Assembly: GCA_949318235.1 (NCBI GenBank)
Contig: OX439132.1
Location: 6,948,534 to 7,012,533 of the forward strand
Origin: Ecdyonurus torrentis
Lineage: Eukaryota > Arthropoda > Insecta > Ephemeroptera > Heptageniidae
Direction: 5' to 3'
Length of the DNA stretch: 64,000 bases
This document shows, in pieces, positions 12,373 to 23,805 of the stretch. The notes beneath the pieces were generated by a model. The model did not search any database and was not told the DNA's origin. It saw only the letters and a program-made list of their open reading frames with translations. Position 1 is the stretch's first letter. Each line of letters opens with the position of its first letter. A program made the position numbers and the translations under genes.

Positions 12373-13870
12373 CAGCTCTGGCCAAAAGTTTGAGAACGAT
12401 TTGAAATGCAACCCGCAACACAAATCATGTAAACAAGCAAGTTCCCTTTTTCCTGACTATATCGGTGTAGCGATTACGATTATTTTGAGCACAGCCAGGC
12501 AGCAAGCAAGCAGACGTGTGTCTCTCATGCTTGCTTGCAGAATTTACCTTTCTATATAGCTTGTATTCAATAGTTCTGTTGACTACAAAATACTTTAGTT
12601 TTGCTATGCATTTTTGCTAAGTATTTTATAATATTCTGTCACTCAATTTTTCGTTATAAATAACATACTATTTTATACCAAATAAAATTTTATTGTTTTG
12701 CATATTATTTTAAGTATATTTTTTTAATTATTGATTTTATTTTTACAATAAATACAAATTGTTTTAATATCTAATATATCATTTATTATATAATTATGAT
12801 TAATTAATTATATTAAGTCATTACTAGCTATTTTTTTATTTACTTAAATAAATGGCAAAAAAAAAAAAATAAATAAATAAAGATTGTTAATGTGAAAAAT
12901 AATAATTATATAAAGTTAAATGCTAAAGATGACAAAGAAATAAAATCATACGATGTCTAGCTGTATAATATAATAGTTTTAATAAAATATAGTTCCAAAT
13001 TTTTAATTGCGCAACGATAAATACAAACAATTTGTCTTATTTATTTTGATCATTTTTACAAATTATTCAGAATAGCATAATATTATAATTATTAAAAAAT
13101 ATGTTACTTTTGCAATTGAATAAATTAAGTTTCTAATTATTTCTGATTTTTGTATATGGATTTATTAGTAAAGAAAGGAACACGAATATTTGTTCTTTTT
13201 ACTTTTCTTCTTTTCTATTGATTTTTACATCCTGAAATTTACTCTTTATAAAAAATGCATTAATGTATAAAATAAATTATATGTAACAAATTATTATTTA
13301 TTATTAAAAAATTAAACTCTTTTGCAATAAAAAAATTAAAATTAATAAATAGAAAAAGAGACAAAATAATAAGATTTATTCAAAATTGCTAATTAATTAA
13401 AATATTAATTTATTCTTGTTATTTAATTTTTTCATTCATTCATTCATTCATTCATTCATTCATTCATTCATTCATTCATTCATTCATTCATTCATTCATT
13501 CATTCATTCATTCATTCATTCATTCATTTCTTTCTTTTTTTTTTAAATTTTTTTACATTTTTTATTTTTACTTCATGTGAGACCTAGATATTATGAATAC
13601 ATAATAATTATATTTTATATAATATAAAACTCAAGCAGACAATATTCTGTGAGTTTCATACGTAAAAATAAAAATCACATCCTGTGGTATTGTTTGATCA
13701 AAAGTCATGATAACAAAACTAGACACAACAGATAGCCAAACATAAAGGAGGAGGTGAGGGGAAAGATGCACATACTATCGATATAGTCAGGAAAAAAGGA
13801 ACTTGCATTGATGACTCATCTGTTTTGCCCGATCACTTTCATATCGTTCTCAAACTTTTGGCCAGAGCTG
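12373..13870. mobile_element. Tc1/mariner-like non-autonomous element, left arm only
   Basis: The ends are CAGCTCTGGCCAAAAGTTTG and its inverted counterpart, and the similarity extends with interruptions for about 100 bp to a shared CTGACTATATCG. A TA duplication flanks the element. The mirrored position in the right arm reads straight across one TA, so the 1498-bp insertion is directly proven by its empty site. No transposase frame is present; the longest open frame near the left end is about 60 codons. The interior is AT-rich and carries a long (CATT)n run. Tc1/mariner membership rests on the TA target and the terminal sequence. Confidence 0.93.
13431..13528. repeat. (CATT)n microsatellite inside the mariner-like element
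   Basis: About 24 uninterrupted tetranucleotide units. Found only in the insertion, hence only in the left arm. Confidence 0.95.
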
Positions 13871-14545
13871 TACAATAACTTAAAAATATAAAAAAAGAAA
13901 AAAGAGTAGGTTAGAAAAAATTAAAAAAAGGTATATTAAATTTTCAAGCAATTCATAAATTTATACACCAAAAAAGTATACAAAACTGTAAAAGGAAAAA
14001 CATTCTTTAAAAAATAAGAGCCAATTAACCAACAACCCTAACAACCAAACACTTAACCAAACAACTAACCTTTAGTTGTTTAAAAAATAAATTTAAAATC
14101 CTAAATTATAAAATAATAATTAAAAAGCTGAAAAAAAGCTATTTACTAAACACAAGAACATTAAAACAATTCTTCATAAAAAAAACTTACCTAAACTGGA
14201 AAACAGTTTACATATTTACAAAGCTGCATTTTTCCTGCCTTTCAAGTAAAAAGTTATTGTAAAAACAATAAAAAATGTGTTAGGTACAAATATTTAAACA
14301 TAAAAAAAGAAAAGGTTAGAAAAGTTTAAAAAAGGTATAATAAAATATTCAAACATTTCATTATTTATACAACAAAAAAGTATTGAAAAGTTAAAAACAA
14401 CCTTCTTTAAAAAATAAAAACCAACCAACAAAACTAACAACCTAACACTTAACCAACCAACCGATCAACCAACTAACCTTTCGTTGCTTAAAAAATAAAT
14501 TAAAAATCCTAAAATTCAAAATATTAATTAAAAAGCTAGTTCAGC

Positions 14546-15010
14546 TCAGATTGAATTGTCCCATTCAATGCAGATAAATTTGAATTACTTAATGTTCATT
14601 TCTGTAATATATTTTGTTGTTTATATTATATCATTAACTGCTCATTACACTGAGTATTAAATTTATTCTTTTACATAAACAATAATAATTAACTTTAATG
14701 AAAGAAATAAAACATATTAAATCGTAAAAAAATAGTGTTAGAGGTGGAAATATGTATAACACTGAAGGAAATTAAAGTCACAAAAAAATCAATAACCTGA
14801 AAAAAGAAAGGAAAATGTCTAAATTACAATCAAAACTACGGAAGACGAATTTGAACAATACTAGGAAAATTATGACCAACCATATGATCAATTACATTTT
14901 TCTGAACTTCAAAAATAGGAGAGGTTTAGAGAGGTACGGAAATTAAAAGAAAAATCAACAAATTACAGAAATGAAAAACAGTAAGAAATAATTAAAAAGA
15001 AATAAGGAGA
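14546..15010 (+). other. Inner arm, non-coding
   Basis: AT-rich unique-looking sequence between the ~405-bp array and the GC-rich inner boundary. It is mirrored at 15488-15952 and shows no open frame of note. Confidence 0.55.
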
Positions 15011-15035
15011 GGTAACCCTGATCCGGCAGCCGTGC

Positions 15036-15078
15036 CTCCCCGCCGCCGCCGCCGCCCCCGCCGCCGCCCCACACCGGT
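15036..15078 (+). repeat. GC-rich CCG run at left inner boundary
   Basis: A sharp shift from AT-rich DNA to CCG-type trinucleotides, ending in CACACCGGT where the inverted symmetry stops. Mirrored at 15420-15462. The composition differs strongly from the rest of the window. Confidence 0.85.
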
Positions 15079-15419
15079 TTTAAGTTTTTAAGCGTCTGGA
15101 CCTGCTGACGCACGGCGGGAGTTCTAAGTTTTTAAACGTCTGGACCCGCCTCTGCAAAGAGCCGCTTCTAAGTTTTTATTCGCGGCCGGACCTTAATTTG
15201 TTAACGCGTCCGGCTATCAACTTTAACCGCGCCGGATGTAACTTTTTTTACAAGTCCGGACCGCACCGGATCTAAATTTGTAAACGCGTCCGGCTATCAA
15301 TTTTTAACCGCGCCGGATCTAACATTTTTACACGTCCGGACCGCACCGGATCTAAATTTGTAAACGTGTCCGGCTATCAACTTTTAACCGCGCCGGATCT
15401 AACTTTTTTATACGTCCGG
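15079..15419. other. 341-bp central spacer of the palindrome
   Basis: Not part of the inverted repeat. It consists of three units of a 44-bp repeat beginning TAAGTTTTTA (15081, 15125, 15169), followed by an 80-bp tandem repeat. It is CpG-rich, with many TCCGGAC, CGCGCCGGAT and ACGCGTCC words. No coding frame is evident. Confidence 0.85.
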
Positions 15420-15425
15420 ACCGGT
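15193..15425. repeat. 80-bp CpG-rich tandem repeat, three units
   Basis: Units start at 15193, 15273 and 15353 with an exact 80-bp period; the third is cut by the ACCGGT boundary. Each has TTTGTAAACGCGTCCGGCTA-like sequence, AACCGCGCCGGAT and GTCCGGACC. The array lies at the hinge of the palindrome. Confidence 0.9.
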
Positions 15426-15952
15426 GTGGGGCGGCGGCGGGGGCGGCGGCGGCGGCGGGGAGGCACGGCTGCCGGATCAGGGTTACCTCTCCTTATTTCT
15501 TTTTAATTATTTCTTACTGTTTTTCATTTCTGTAATTTGTTGATTTTTCTTTTAATTTCCGTACCTCTCTAAACCTCTCCTATTTTTGAAGTTCAGAAAA
15601 ATGTAATTGATCATATGGTTGGTCATAATTTTCCTAGTATTGTTCAAATTCGTCTTCCGTAGTTTTGATTGTAATTTAGACATTTTCCTTTCTTTTTTCA
15701 GGTTATTGATTTTTTTGTGACTTTAATTTCCTTCAGTGTTATACATATTTCCACCTCTAACACTATTTTTTTACGATTTAATATGTTTTATTTCTTTCAT
15801 TAAAGTTAATTATTATTGTTTATGTAAAAGAATAAATTTAATACTCAGTGTAATGAGCAGTTAATGATATAATATAAACAACAAAATATATTACAGAAAT
15901 GAACATTAAGTAATTCAAATTTATCTGCATTGAATGGGACAATTCAATCTGA

Positions 15953-17371
15953 GCTGAACTAGCTTTTTAATTAATATTTTGAATTTTAGGATTTTTAATT
16001 TATCTTTTAAGCAACGAAAGGTTAGTTGGTTGATCGGTTGGTTGGTTAAGTGTTAGGTTGTTAGTTTTGTTGGTTGGTTTTTATTTTTTAAAGAAGGTTG
16101 TTTTTAACTTTTCAATACTTTTTTGTTGTATAAATAATGAAATGTTTGAATATTTTATTATACCTTTTTTAAACTTTTCTAACCTTTTCTTTTTTTATGT
16201 TTAAATATTTGTACCTAACACATTTTTTATTGTTTTTACAATAACTTTTTACTTGAAAGGCAGGAAAAATGCAGCTTTGTAAATATGTAAACTGTTTTCC
16301 AGTTTAGGTAAGTTTTTTTTATGAAGAATTGTTTTAATGTTCTTGTGTTTAGTAAATAGCTTTTTTTCAGCTTTTTAATTATTATTTTATAATTTAGGAT
16401 TTTAAATTTATTTTTTAAACAACTAAAGGTTAGTTGTTTGGTTAAGTGTTTGGTTGTTAGGGTTGTTGGTTAATTGGCTCTTATTTTTTAAAGAATGTTT
16501 TTCCTTTTACAGTTTTGTATACTTTTTTGGTGTATAAATTTATGAATTGCTTGAAAATTTAATATACCTTTTTTTAATTTTTTCTAACCTACTCTTTTTT
16601 CTTTTTTTATATTTTTAAGTTATTGTACCTCACATTTGTCATAGTATTTACAATAAATTTTTACTTGAAAGACAGGGTAGTTGCAGCTTTGTAATTATGT
16701 AAAGTGTTTTCTAGTTTAGATAAGATTTTTTAATGAAGTATTTCTTATTGTACTTTTGTTTAATAAATAAATTTTTTTCTAGCTTTTGAATTATTATTTT
16801 ATATTTTAAGTTTTTAAATTTATTTTTTAATCAACTAAAGGTTAGTTGGTCGGTTGGTTGGTTAAGTGTTTGGTTGTTAGGTTTGTTGATTGGTTCTTAT
16901 TTTTTAAAGAATGGTTTTTCTTTTACAGTTTTGGATACTTTTTTGGTGTATGAATTTATGAAATGCTTGAATATTTATTTTACATTTTTTAAACTTTTCT
17001 AACCTTCTCTTTTTTATTTGATCTTTTAATTTTTGTCTCTTATATTTCTCATTGTTTTTACAATAAATTTTTACTTGAAAGACAGGTAAGATGCAGCTTT
17101 GTAATTATGTAAACTGTTTTCCAGTTTAGATAAGTTTTTTTATAAAGTATTTTTATTATTGTACTTTTGTGTAGTAAATAACTTTTTTTTCAAGCTTTTT
17201 AATTATTATTTTATATTTTAGGTTTTTAAATTTATTTTTAAGCAACTAAAGGTTAGTTGGTCGGTTGTTTGGTTGTTAGGTTTGTTAATTGGTTCTTACT
17301 TTTTAAAGAATGGTTTTTCTTTTACAGTTTTGAATACTTTTTTGGTGTATAAATTTAAGAAATGCTTGAAT
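15953..17371 (-). repeat. ~405-bp tandem array, right arm (intact)
   Basis: Mirror of the left-arm array, uninterrupted, with three full units and one partial unit. The reverse-strand runs of GGTTAGTTGG, TCGGTTGGTTGG and TTGGTTGTTAG mark the middle of each unit. Confidence 0.85.
16626..16627. other. Empty insertion site (single TA)
   Basis: The mirrored position of the left-arm mariner-like insertion. The sequence reads TTATTGTACCTCACATT with one TA and no element. Confidence 0.9.
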
Positions 17372-18012
17372 TTTTTACTATAGTTCTGTATTAAAGAACC
17401 AGTTGATTTTTTTAATTATTAAATTGTTTTTACATTTGGTCTGGTACGGTACCATATCTCGCAGGTTACCAAATCTCACCAATTTTATACACAACGTTCT
17501 TAAAGCAGGGTGCATTTTGTTTAAATTGTATTTTTTTAATATAAGGTGACTTTAAATTATGCATAGTTAATCATACATTTTGAATTCCTTAAAGACAAAA
17601 TATTAATTTTTAAATTTCAAATTCTGTTCAAATTTTTATTTATATTTTTTATAATTTAATATGTATTATAATTCTTTATAATTTTTTTTCTTTTTAAACA
17701 TACAAGAATATTTCTAATGATAAAGATAAATAACAAAATATGAAAATGGTCAACAGAAACATTCAAGGGGTCGTAGTTGAAATGTTTGGTCAATATAGAG
17801 GTTTAGAAAGATACCCGAAAGTTTAACATTGCGGTGAGAGTGAACGTGGGGCTATAGGCTTGTGATGGAGACAATAAGTTACCCTCAAAAATATACGTCT
17901 TGTAATATGGTCTCTTGTTCCTAGGTTTCTTTGTATAAAAAGTAACTCTAGGTTAACGCCAACAAAAAAGTCTTAATAGTGAGACATTTTCTACAACATA
18001 GTGGACATTGTT
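17372..18012 (-). other. Arm interior, right arm, non-coding
   Basis: Mirror of the left-arm stretch between the two tandem arrays. No gene is visible. Confidence 0.5.
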
Positions 18013-18557
18013 TTAAAAGTTAAGTGGAGCCTCAAAAGTAAGTCTAACCAAGTCTTGCCAAGATGCTGGCTACAAGATAGTGACGTCCATTGATTCTATG
18101 TATAACGGCGGCCCATGTTAAAGCATAGAACCTGCACAGTTTTTCCACCAGTGGCCGCTATTGTCGTCTTGGGCCGTGCTATTTGATTGCACAGCATTTC
18201 AAATATTTCGCGTTGGCCCAAACCGGATACAAAAATTGGCACGTTGCTATCTTGAATGTAGAATCTTGAGTCTTGCAACTCTAGCGCGTCTGCAGTCAGC
18301 AAAACACAAAAATAAGTCTAACTAAGTCTTACCAAGATGCTAGAAACAAGATATAGTCACACCCATTGGTTCCATGTATAACTGCGATCCGTGTTAGAGC
18401 ATAGGAGTTTCACAGTTTTACCACCAGGTGGCGCTAGTGTCGTTTTTGGCCGTGCTATTTGATTGCACAGCAATTCAAATATTTCGCGGTGGCCAAAACC
18501 GGATACCAAAATCGGCGCGTCACTATCTTTAATGTAGATTCTTGAGTCTTGCAACTC
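18013..18557 (-). repeat. 276-bp tandem duplication, right arm
   Basis: Mirror of 10441-10985, with both short open frames preserved on the minus strand (18357-18554 and 18096-18302). Confidence 0.75.
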
Positions 18558-18667
18558 TGGCTAAGCAGTTTTTAAGTAATATTTCCTTAAAAGCTGCTTA
18601 AAAGTTTCCTGAAATTTGGTTCCGCTACCCCATCTAAACTTTTATGCAACTCTGATGTAGGGTCTTG

Positions 18668-20118
18668 TATTGACTACCTGCCTTTCTCGTAACAATAATG
18701 TAGTAATTAGGTCATAGTCGTTTCAGAAAACTACCAAGTGGTCACTTTGAACTTCTCCACCCCCTTTTTTGTGACATAAAAAGTAAGGTATAGTTGAACG
18801 TTGGTAAAAAAAAAAGTCCTATATCGGCTATCTGCTCTTAAAATGTAGGATAGCACAGGACTTGTGCAGACTGGTTAAAACCTTAATCTAAAAAAAAAAG
18901 AACTTTTACGATGGTTTATACTTTAGTATAAACTATAAAAAGTCATAGTTTCATTTATATATTTATTTTAAATAGCGTAAAGCAAAAAAAAAAAAATGTT
19001 AGTAAGACATTAAACTTACAAAAGTTAAATGTATAAGAATTTCCGAAGTCTCACAAAAAAATAAGTGAGATAATAGGTGTAACTACGTCAAGTTAAAAGG
19101 TTTGCTGCGGTGGCATGGATAGCGACAGCGGCGGGAATGCGAACAACCCTTGAAACTACTAAACAAACCATTTAAGGAACATATGATAAAAATCTCAGTA
19201 AGAACCTACCAGTCACGGTATACGCATCAAAATTTATTTAGGTATAATTCATTGTACTCAAATCTCATCAACAACATTGAACAAAAAAAGAAGTGCTTAA
19301 ACCGTCACACAATATAATAAGGAGAGGTGTCTGCATTTTTGTGTTAAGATAACAAAATCAAAAGACATGCACACCTACGAAAGCACGTAACAACTTTGAA
19401 CAGACTTATACATGTCTGAACATGTCAAAGTAGTGTTTTAAACATGTCTAAACTTGTATAAACTAGTACATCTTAGTTTAAAATTTGTTCATTTGTCCTT
19501 GAAATAAATAATTGAAAACCTTTTAGGGTAATTTATACTATATTTATTATCACTTTTTTAAATTTTTGCTGTTTACATTTTTGTACTTTACATTTTTCCT
19601 TTTAATATATTTTTTTATAATTCATTTTATTTAAAAACTTTTGAATCTGAAAACTTTTAAATCTAAACGTTTTTGGATAGAAAAGTTTTTGAATCTAAAA
19701 TTTTAAAATCTTTAAGCTTTTTTATCCAAATAAGTTTGTGGCTTTAAACAGGTGACTCTAACACAATTATCACAAACATGTCATGACATGTACAGGCTTA
19801 AGTAGAATCAGAAAGTGAATGCACACGTGCATAGCAAATTTATATTGTCAATAAATTATTGTTTATAAGGTCCATAGTCTATGAATTTAATATATAATTA
19901 TAATTTTTTTACAGGTAAAAAACTGTTTAATGTTCTGAACCTTTCTTATACCTTTTTTAAACTTTTCGAACCTTCTCTTTTCTTTTTTGATATTCAAATT
20001 TTTGTATCTCAAATTTTTTCATCTTTTTGATAAATGTTTTTTTTTTATTTACAAGCAGGCAAGCGCTACTCTTGTGTAGTCTTGTTAAAACCTTGAACTT
20101 AATCTATTTTACAGTTAC
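18668..20118 (-). other. Arm interior, right arm, non-coding
   Basis: Mirror of 8880-10330. No gene is visible. Confidence 0.5.
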
Positions 20119-20136
20119 TTATACTTTATTCCAACA

Positions 20137-20361
20137 AAGCTGAAGATAACCTAAGGAAGTGACTGCGCATTTCGTGCGTCTGTTGCAAGATTTAATTCCT
20201 TATTTCCGGTATTTTTCACGTTTTGGTGGCGGGAAAATATTATCGTGTGTATTTTTTTTAAAAAAAAGTTGAAATTTTACCGGAAATAGATCTTGGCGGT
20301 CGGTCAAATGCGGAAAAAATGCACGAAATGTGCAGTCGCTACCTTACGTTATCTTCAGCTT
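20137..20361 (-). mobile_element. Nested foldback MITE, right-arm copy
   Basis: Exact mirror of 8637-8861, with ends AAGCTGAAGATAAC in inverted orientation. Confidence 0.65.
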
Positions 20362-20396
20362 CATTGCTTTATTCATACATAATTTACAACGATTGA

Positions 20397-21513
20397 CATC
20401 ATTCGGCTTTCATCGATAGTGCTCGTGATATTTCGGTAATTAACAAGTGACCTTATTACATAAATTGTGACCAGCTCTAAAGTACAAAGGGTTGGGCAGT
20501 CACTGTTAAGTAAACTCTCCAACCAGAAATACTTAAAAAGACATTTATCACAAAAAAACACCATTGCACCATTGATACTCCAACCCTCTAGCTAACCAAA
20601 CTTTTGTTTGAAAACCTTCTGCAAAACAATACCCATTGATGTAAGTAAATAATCGTATCCGTATCTCTAGCATCAGACTCTGCATTGGTTAAGTAGACGT
20701 GAATACCGTTACAGGGCGAAGTTGAACTTGTGTAGACTTGCTGAATGTTGACCTAAATATATTTTACCGTTATTTATGATTTATTCATACCTAGCTAAAC
20801 TCGGCTTTTATCTGTACTGCTCGTGGTAAGTCGGTAATTAGCTTTCCCGCGAAAATTGCTTTAGTATATTACCAAAAACGCACTTCGCGCTTACATGCTG
20901 GCACTTTTGGCAGTCAGTCGGAAGAGTAGATGGAGAGCACACACGCTCGTTACGTTCTTCTAGATTTAGCAATTCAGGTCACTCGGTTTCATTCGATATT
21001 GCTCGGGGTCATTCGGTAATTCACTTTCCCGCCAAAAATATATATTGCCAATTTTATTATTTTTTTTTTACTCAGGAATGGGCTGGTGTGTGTGGCGAAA
21101 GTGAGGTGAGCGCACACGTGTGTTCACTCCGCTCGCATGGTAAATTTCTACCTAGTATCGCAGCCATTTTAGCAGGCAGCAAATTATCTTATCATAAGTG
21201 AACAAAAAATAATCATTAATCGTACAATTAAAATTTATAAAGCCACTTTTTATCATTTTTAATCATTCATATAAAAATATTTATAAATTGGTCATAATAT
21301 ATACATAAATCGGTCATATAATAGCCATAAATCGGACCAATAATAAAATATGAATTAACAAATATATTTTTCTTTAAAATATTTCCCTCGCTCTTTTGTG
21401 ACGAGGCAATTTCTTCCCCCCGTCCCCTTTTTATTAACATGGTTTTATAAAACTTCGAGAAATTTACCCCCACCACTGGTTAAGGTCACTCGGTTTCAGT
21501 CGGTATTGCTCGT
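20397..21513 (-). repeat. Four copies of the ~29-bp motif, right arm
   Basis: Mirror of the left-arm copies. On the plus strand the motif reads GGTCACTCGGTTTCA then TCGGTATTGCTCG. Confidence 0.65.
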
Positions 21514-21802
21514 AAAACCTCGATAAAATTTCCCTAGCCACTGGTTTTATAAAACATTAAAAATTTTCCCCCAACACTAGTTTTATAAAACATTAAATAA
21601 AAAAAATTCCCCAAACACTGGTTTTATAAAACATCAAAAAATTTCCCCCACCACTGGTTTTATAAAACATCGAAGAATTTACCCCCACTACTGGTTTCAT
21701 AAATCATAGAAAACAGGCCACGCCCCCGGTTTTATAAAACATCGAAAAAAATTACCTTCACCATTGGTTTTATAAATTATAGAAAATAGGCCACACCCAT
21801 GT
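21441..21802 (-). repeat. Subterminal tandem repeats, right arm
   Basis: Mirror of 7196-7557, with cores reading CCACTGGTTTTATAAAAC on the plus strand. Confidence 0.8.
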
Positions 21803-21853
21803 TTTATAAGCATGTTTTATAAGCACACGTTCTATCGGTGATTATAGACTACT

Positions 21854-21859
21854 TATAGT
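21854..21859. repeat. Right 6-bp target site duplication (TATAGT)
   Basis: Direct repeat of 7139-7144, immediately outside AGACTACT. Confidence 0.85.
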
Positions 21860-23699
21860 TTCTTTGGAAAATAGTTTTGTATTCATTCAATCTTTTAGCG
21901 ATAACATAAAAGTTATGCAATATAATGACGAGGTATTTTTTTATTTCTTTGAAAATAATCGAAAAATAATGAGAAAATGTGCAAGTTACTAGATAAGAAT
22001 ATCATTTTTACAACTTTCATAAAAAGTGCTTTAATTCCAAAACTGTGTTTTCTGGTCAAATTAAAATGATTGATTGCAATTTTTCTAAAAGGGAAAACAT
22101 AATCCTGATTAAACTAGAAAGAAAAAAATGTCACACTTGAAACTAAAAACTTGCTAAACTTTTTTTTTTTATTCCCATATAGTTTGACATTTATATAAGA
22201 GTGCGCATCATAGTGATGGTCGCTATTAGCTTTACCGATCAATATGATGAGACCAATAATAAATCCCAGGGAGTCTCATTAAATTGTTGAGATCATGAAA
22301 AAACTCGTTTCAATAAGCTGTAAATGACGTCATAGACATGATAGGAATGCTAATTGCATTATTAGAACTTACTCATGCAAGTAATGGATTCATAATCGCT
22401 ACTTACATTATACACTACATGAATCTGATAATATTAATTGCTTCTGAATTTTGCAATGATGTTAGTTTTAGCTATTTAAAAATGTACAAAAAATAGGCCA
22501 ATTTCTATTTATTGATATATAGGGTGTATGCGCATGACGTCATATTTAATGTGCTTGAATGCCATACTGGAGCAATGGATAACATTGCTCAGCATAGGAC
22601 AAACTTCGTGTCTGGCTATTTTTCTTCGGAAATTGGTTAATTTTTTGTTATTATAATTTTTCTTACATACTTGAGATACTATCTCAATCTATTAACATTA
22701 TCAATGCTCTCAAAAATATTCCATAGTATTTTTAAACTGGCTAAATGATTCATTTTCCTATGCGGTCCATGTTATTGAGTGATCCAACATGGCGTCGAAT
22801 TTAACATGATTGCATGGACCCTATAGTAGATAATAAGATAAAAGGATAACGTGATAGTAAAATCACATTTATATATTATATAAAAAAAAATCCCTTGCTG
22901 ACATTTTAAAAATGTGATTATATTAACGTCTAGAAAGTTAATGAAAAGTCACTTAAAAAGTTTATTTTTTCCCTCATACAACAAATCTTTATGGTTATTT
23001 TCCGTATCCGACATGGTTGTCATAGTCTTATCACAGTGAGAGTGCTAATGTCATTTCTGACATATTTAAAAATTTACACTCAAAAGATGTCACAGTATTA
23101 CATGATTATATCATGAAACACGATACTGAAAAAATAAATGCATTGTTTTCTATTCTTTTAGTGACAAAAAATAACGACTTTTGTTTTCAAGCTTAGACAT
23201 TTTATTAAAAAAAAAAAAAAGCATTTCTCATTGAAAATTATACACCAACGTTATTTTCCTTTAACGACAAAAAATGACGTCAACCATTAAGACACCCACA
23301 CTGAATATCATACGTGCGCTTTCTTTGCAAATATACGTCATTCATAAGAATTAATTATTCAAAAGTTAATTACGATAATTAAAGTAGCTATATGAAGAAA
23401 TCAAATAGTAATTTGATGGTACTGTGTACAAAATTCAAATGTAAAATGTTAACTATAATAGAACATCAATTGATTATAATTGTCATTGTTTTGTTTAGAC
23501 TATAAGACCAATGATTATTGTAACATTTCCATTGTTACTCTGATCTGTGGACTGGGTCAATAAAGTTTCTTATTTTTGTTGTAAAAATTAAGTTAAAGAA
23601 TTGTGATTTTGGCATGCTTTAATTTTATTAATAAGTTTTATTACATTAGTCAACACTATTGAATGTTCATTTCTTGTTGCAATGGTATTTTTCTTCTTT

Positions 23700-23805
<106 letters not shown>

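Larger units (their letters stand above)
11627..14545 (+). repeat. ~405-bp tandem array, left arm (interrupted)
   Basis: Units begin with ATTCAAGCATTTC-like sequence at about 11627, 12027, 13939 and 14346. After subtracting the 1500-bp insertion in unit two, the spacing is 400, 412 and 407 bp; the fourth unit is cut short after AAAAAGCTAG. Each full unit has an internal run of CCAACCAAC, CCGACCAAC and TAACCTTTAGTTG words, then CTTATCTAAACTGGAAAAC and TTTCAAGTAAAAATTTATTG. No coding capacity. Mirrored without interruption at 15953-17371. Confidence 0.85.
7145..15078 (+). repeat. Left arm of giant inverted repeat
   Basis: The arm runs from AGTAGTCT at the outer end to ACCGGT at the inner end. 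It includes a 1498-bp mariner-like insertion plus TA duplication that is missing from the right arm; without it the arm is 6434 bp, the same length as its partner. Only one base mismatch was found in the parts I aligned by eye (A at 14494 against G read from 16004). I did not compare every base. Confidence 0.9.
7145..21853. mobile_element. Giant palindromic DNA element with 6.4-kb terminal inverted repeats
   Basis: Two arms are reverse complements over 6434 bp each, separated by 341 bp, and flanked by TATAGT duplications. Paired positions sum to 28998 outside the left-arm insertion and to 30498 inside it; I checked this at more than eight places, so there is no net indel except the 1500-bp insertion. 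The ends are 5'-AGTAGTCT and AGACTACT-3'. A 6-bp duplication and AG-type termini are known for Polinton/Maverick elements, while IS3EU and Dada also make about 6-bp duplications. No polymerase, integrase, capsid or transposase reading frame is visible, so the superfamily is unproven. It is best described as a non-autonomous foldback-type element, 13,209 bp without the nested insertion. Open frames in the arms are short and mirrored. Confidence 0.85.
15420..21853 (-). repeat. Right arm of giant inverted repeat
   Basis: Reverse complement of the left arm, 6434 bp, running from ACCGGT at the inner edge to AGACTACT at the outer edge. It lacks the mariner-like insertion and so preserves the ancestral arm sequence. 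Confidence 0.9.

Noticed and set aside
13431..13528. (CATT)n as a CRISPR-like or spacer array
   Set aside because: Uninterrupted 4-bp units with no spacers: a simple microsatellite.
7145..21853. Palindrome as a sequencing fold-back artefact
   Set aside because: The target duplication, the asymmetric spacer and the insertion present in only one arm all argue for a real structure, though long reads would settle it.
7145..21853. Firm assignment to Polinton/Maverick
   Set aside because: Only the 6-bp duplication and end bases fit; no polymerase, integrase, protease or capsid frame is visible, and other superfamilies also give 6-bp duplications.
22764..22820. Short inverted repeat GGTCCATG...CATGGACC as a MITE
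   Set aside because: Matching stem of only about 8 bp with no flanking duplication.
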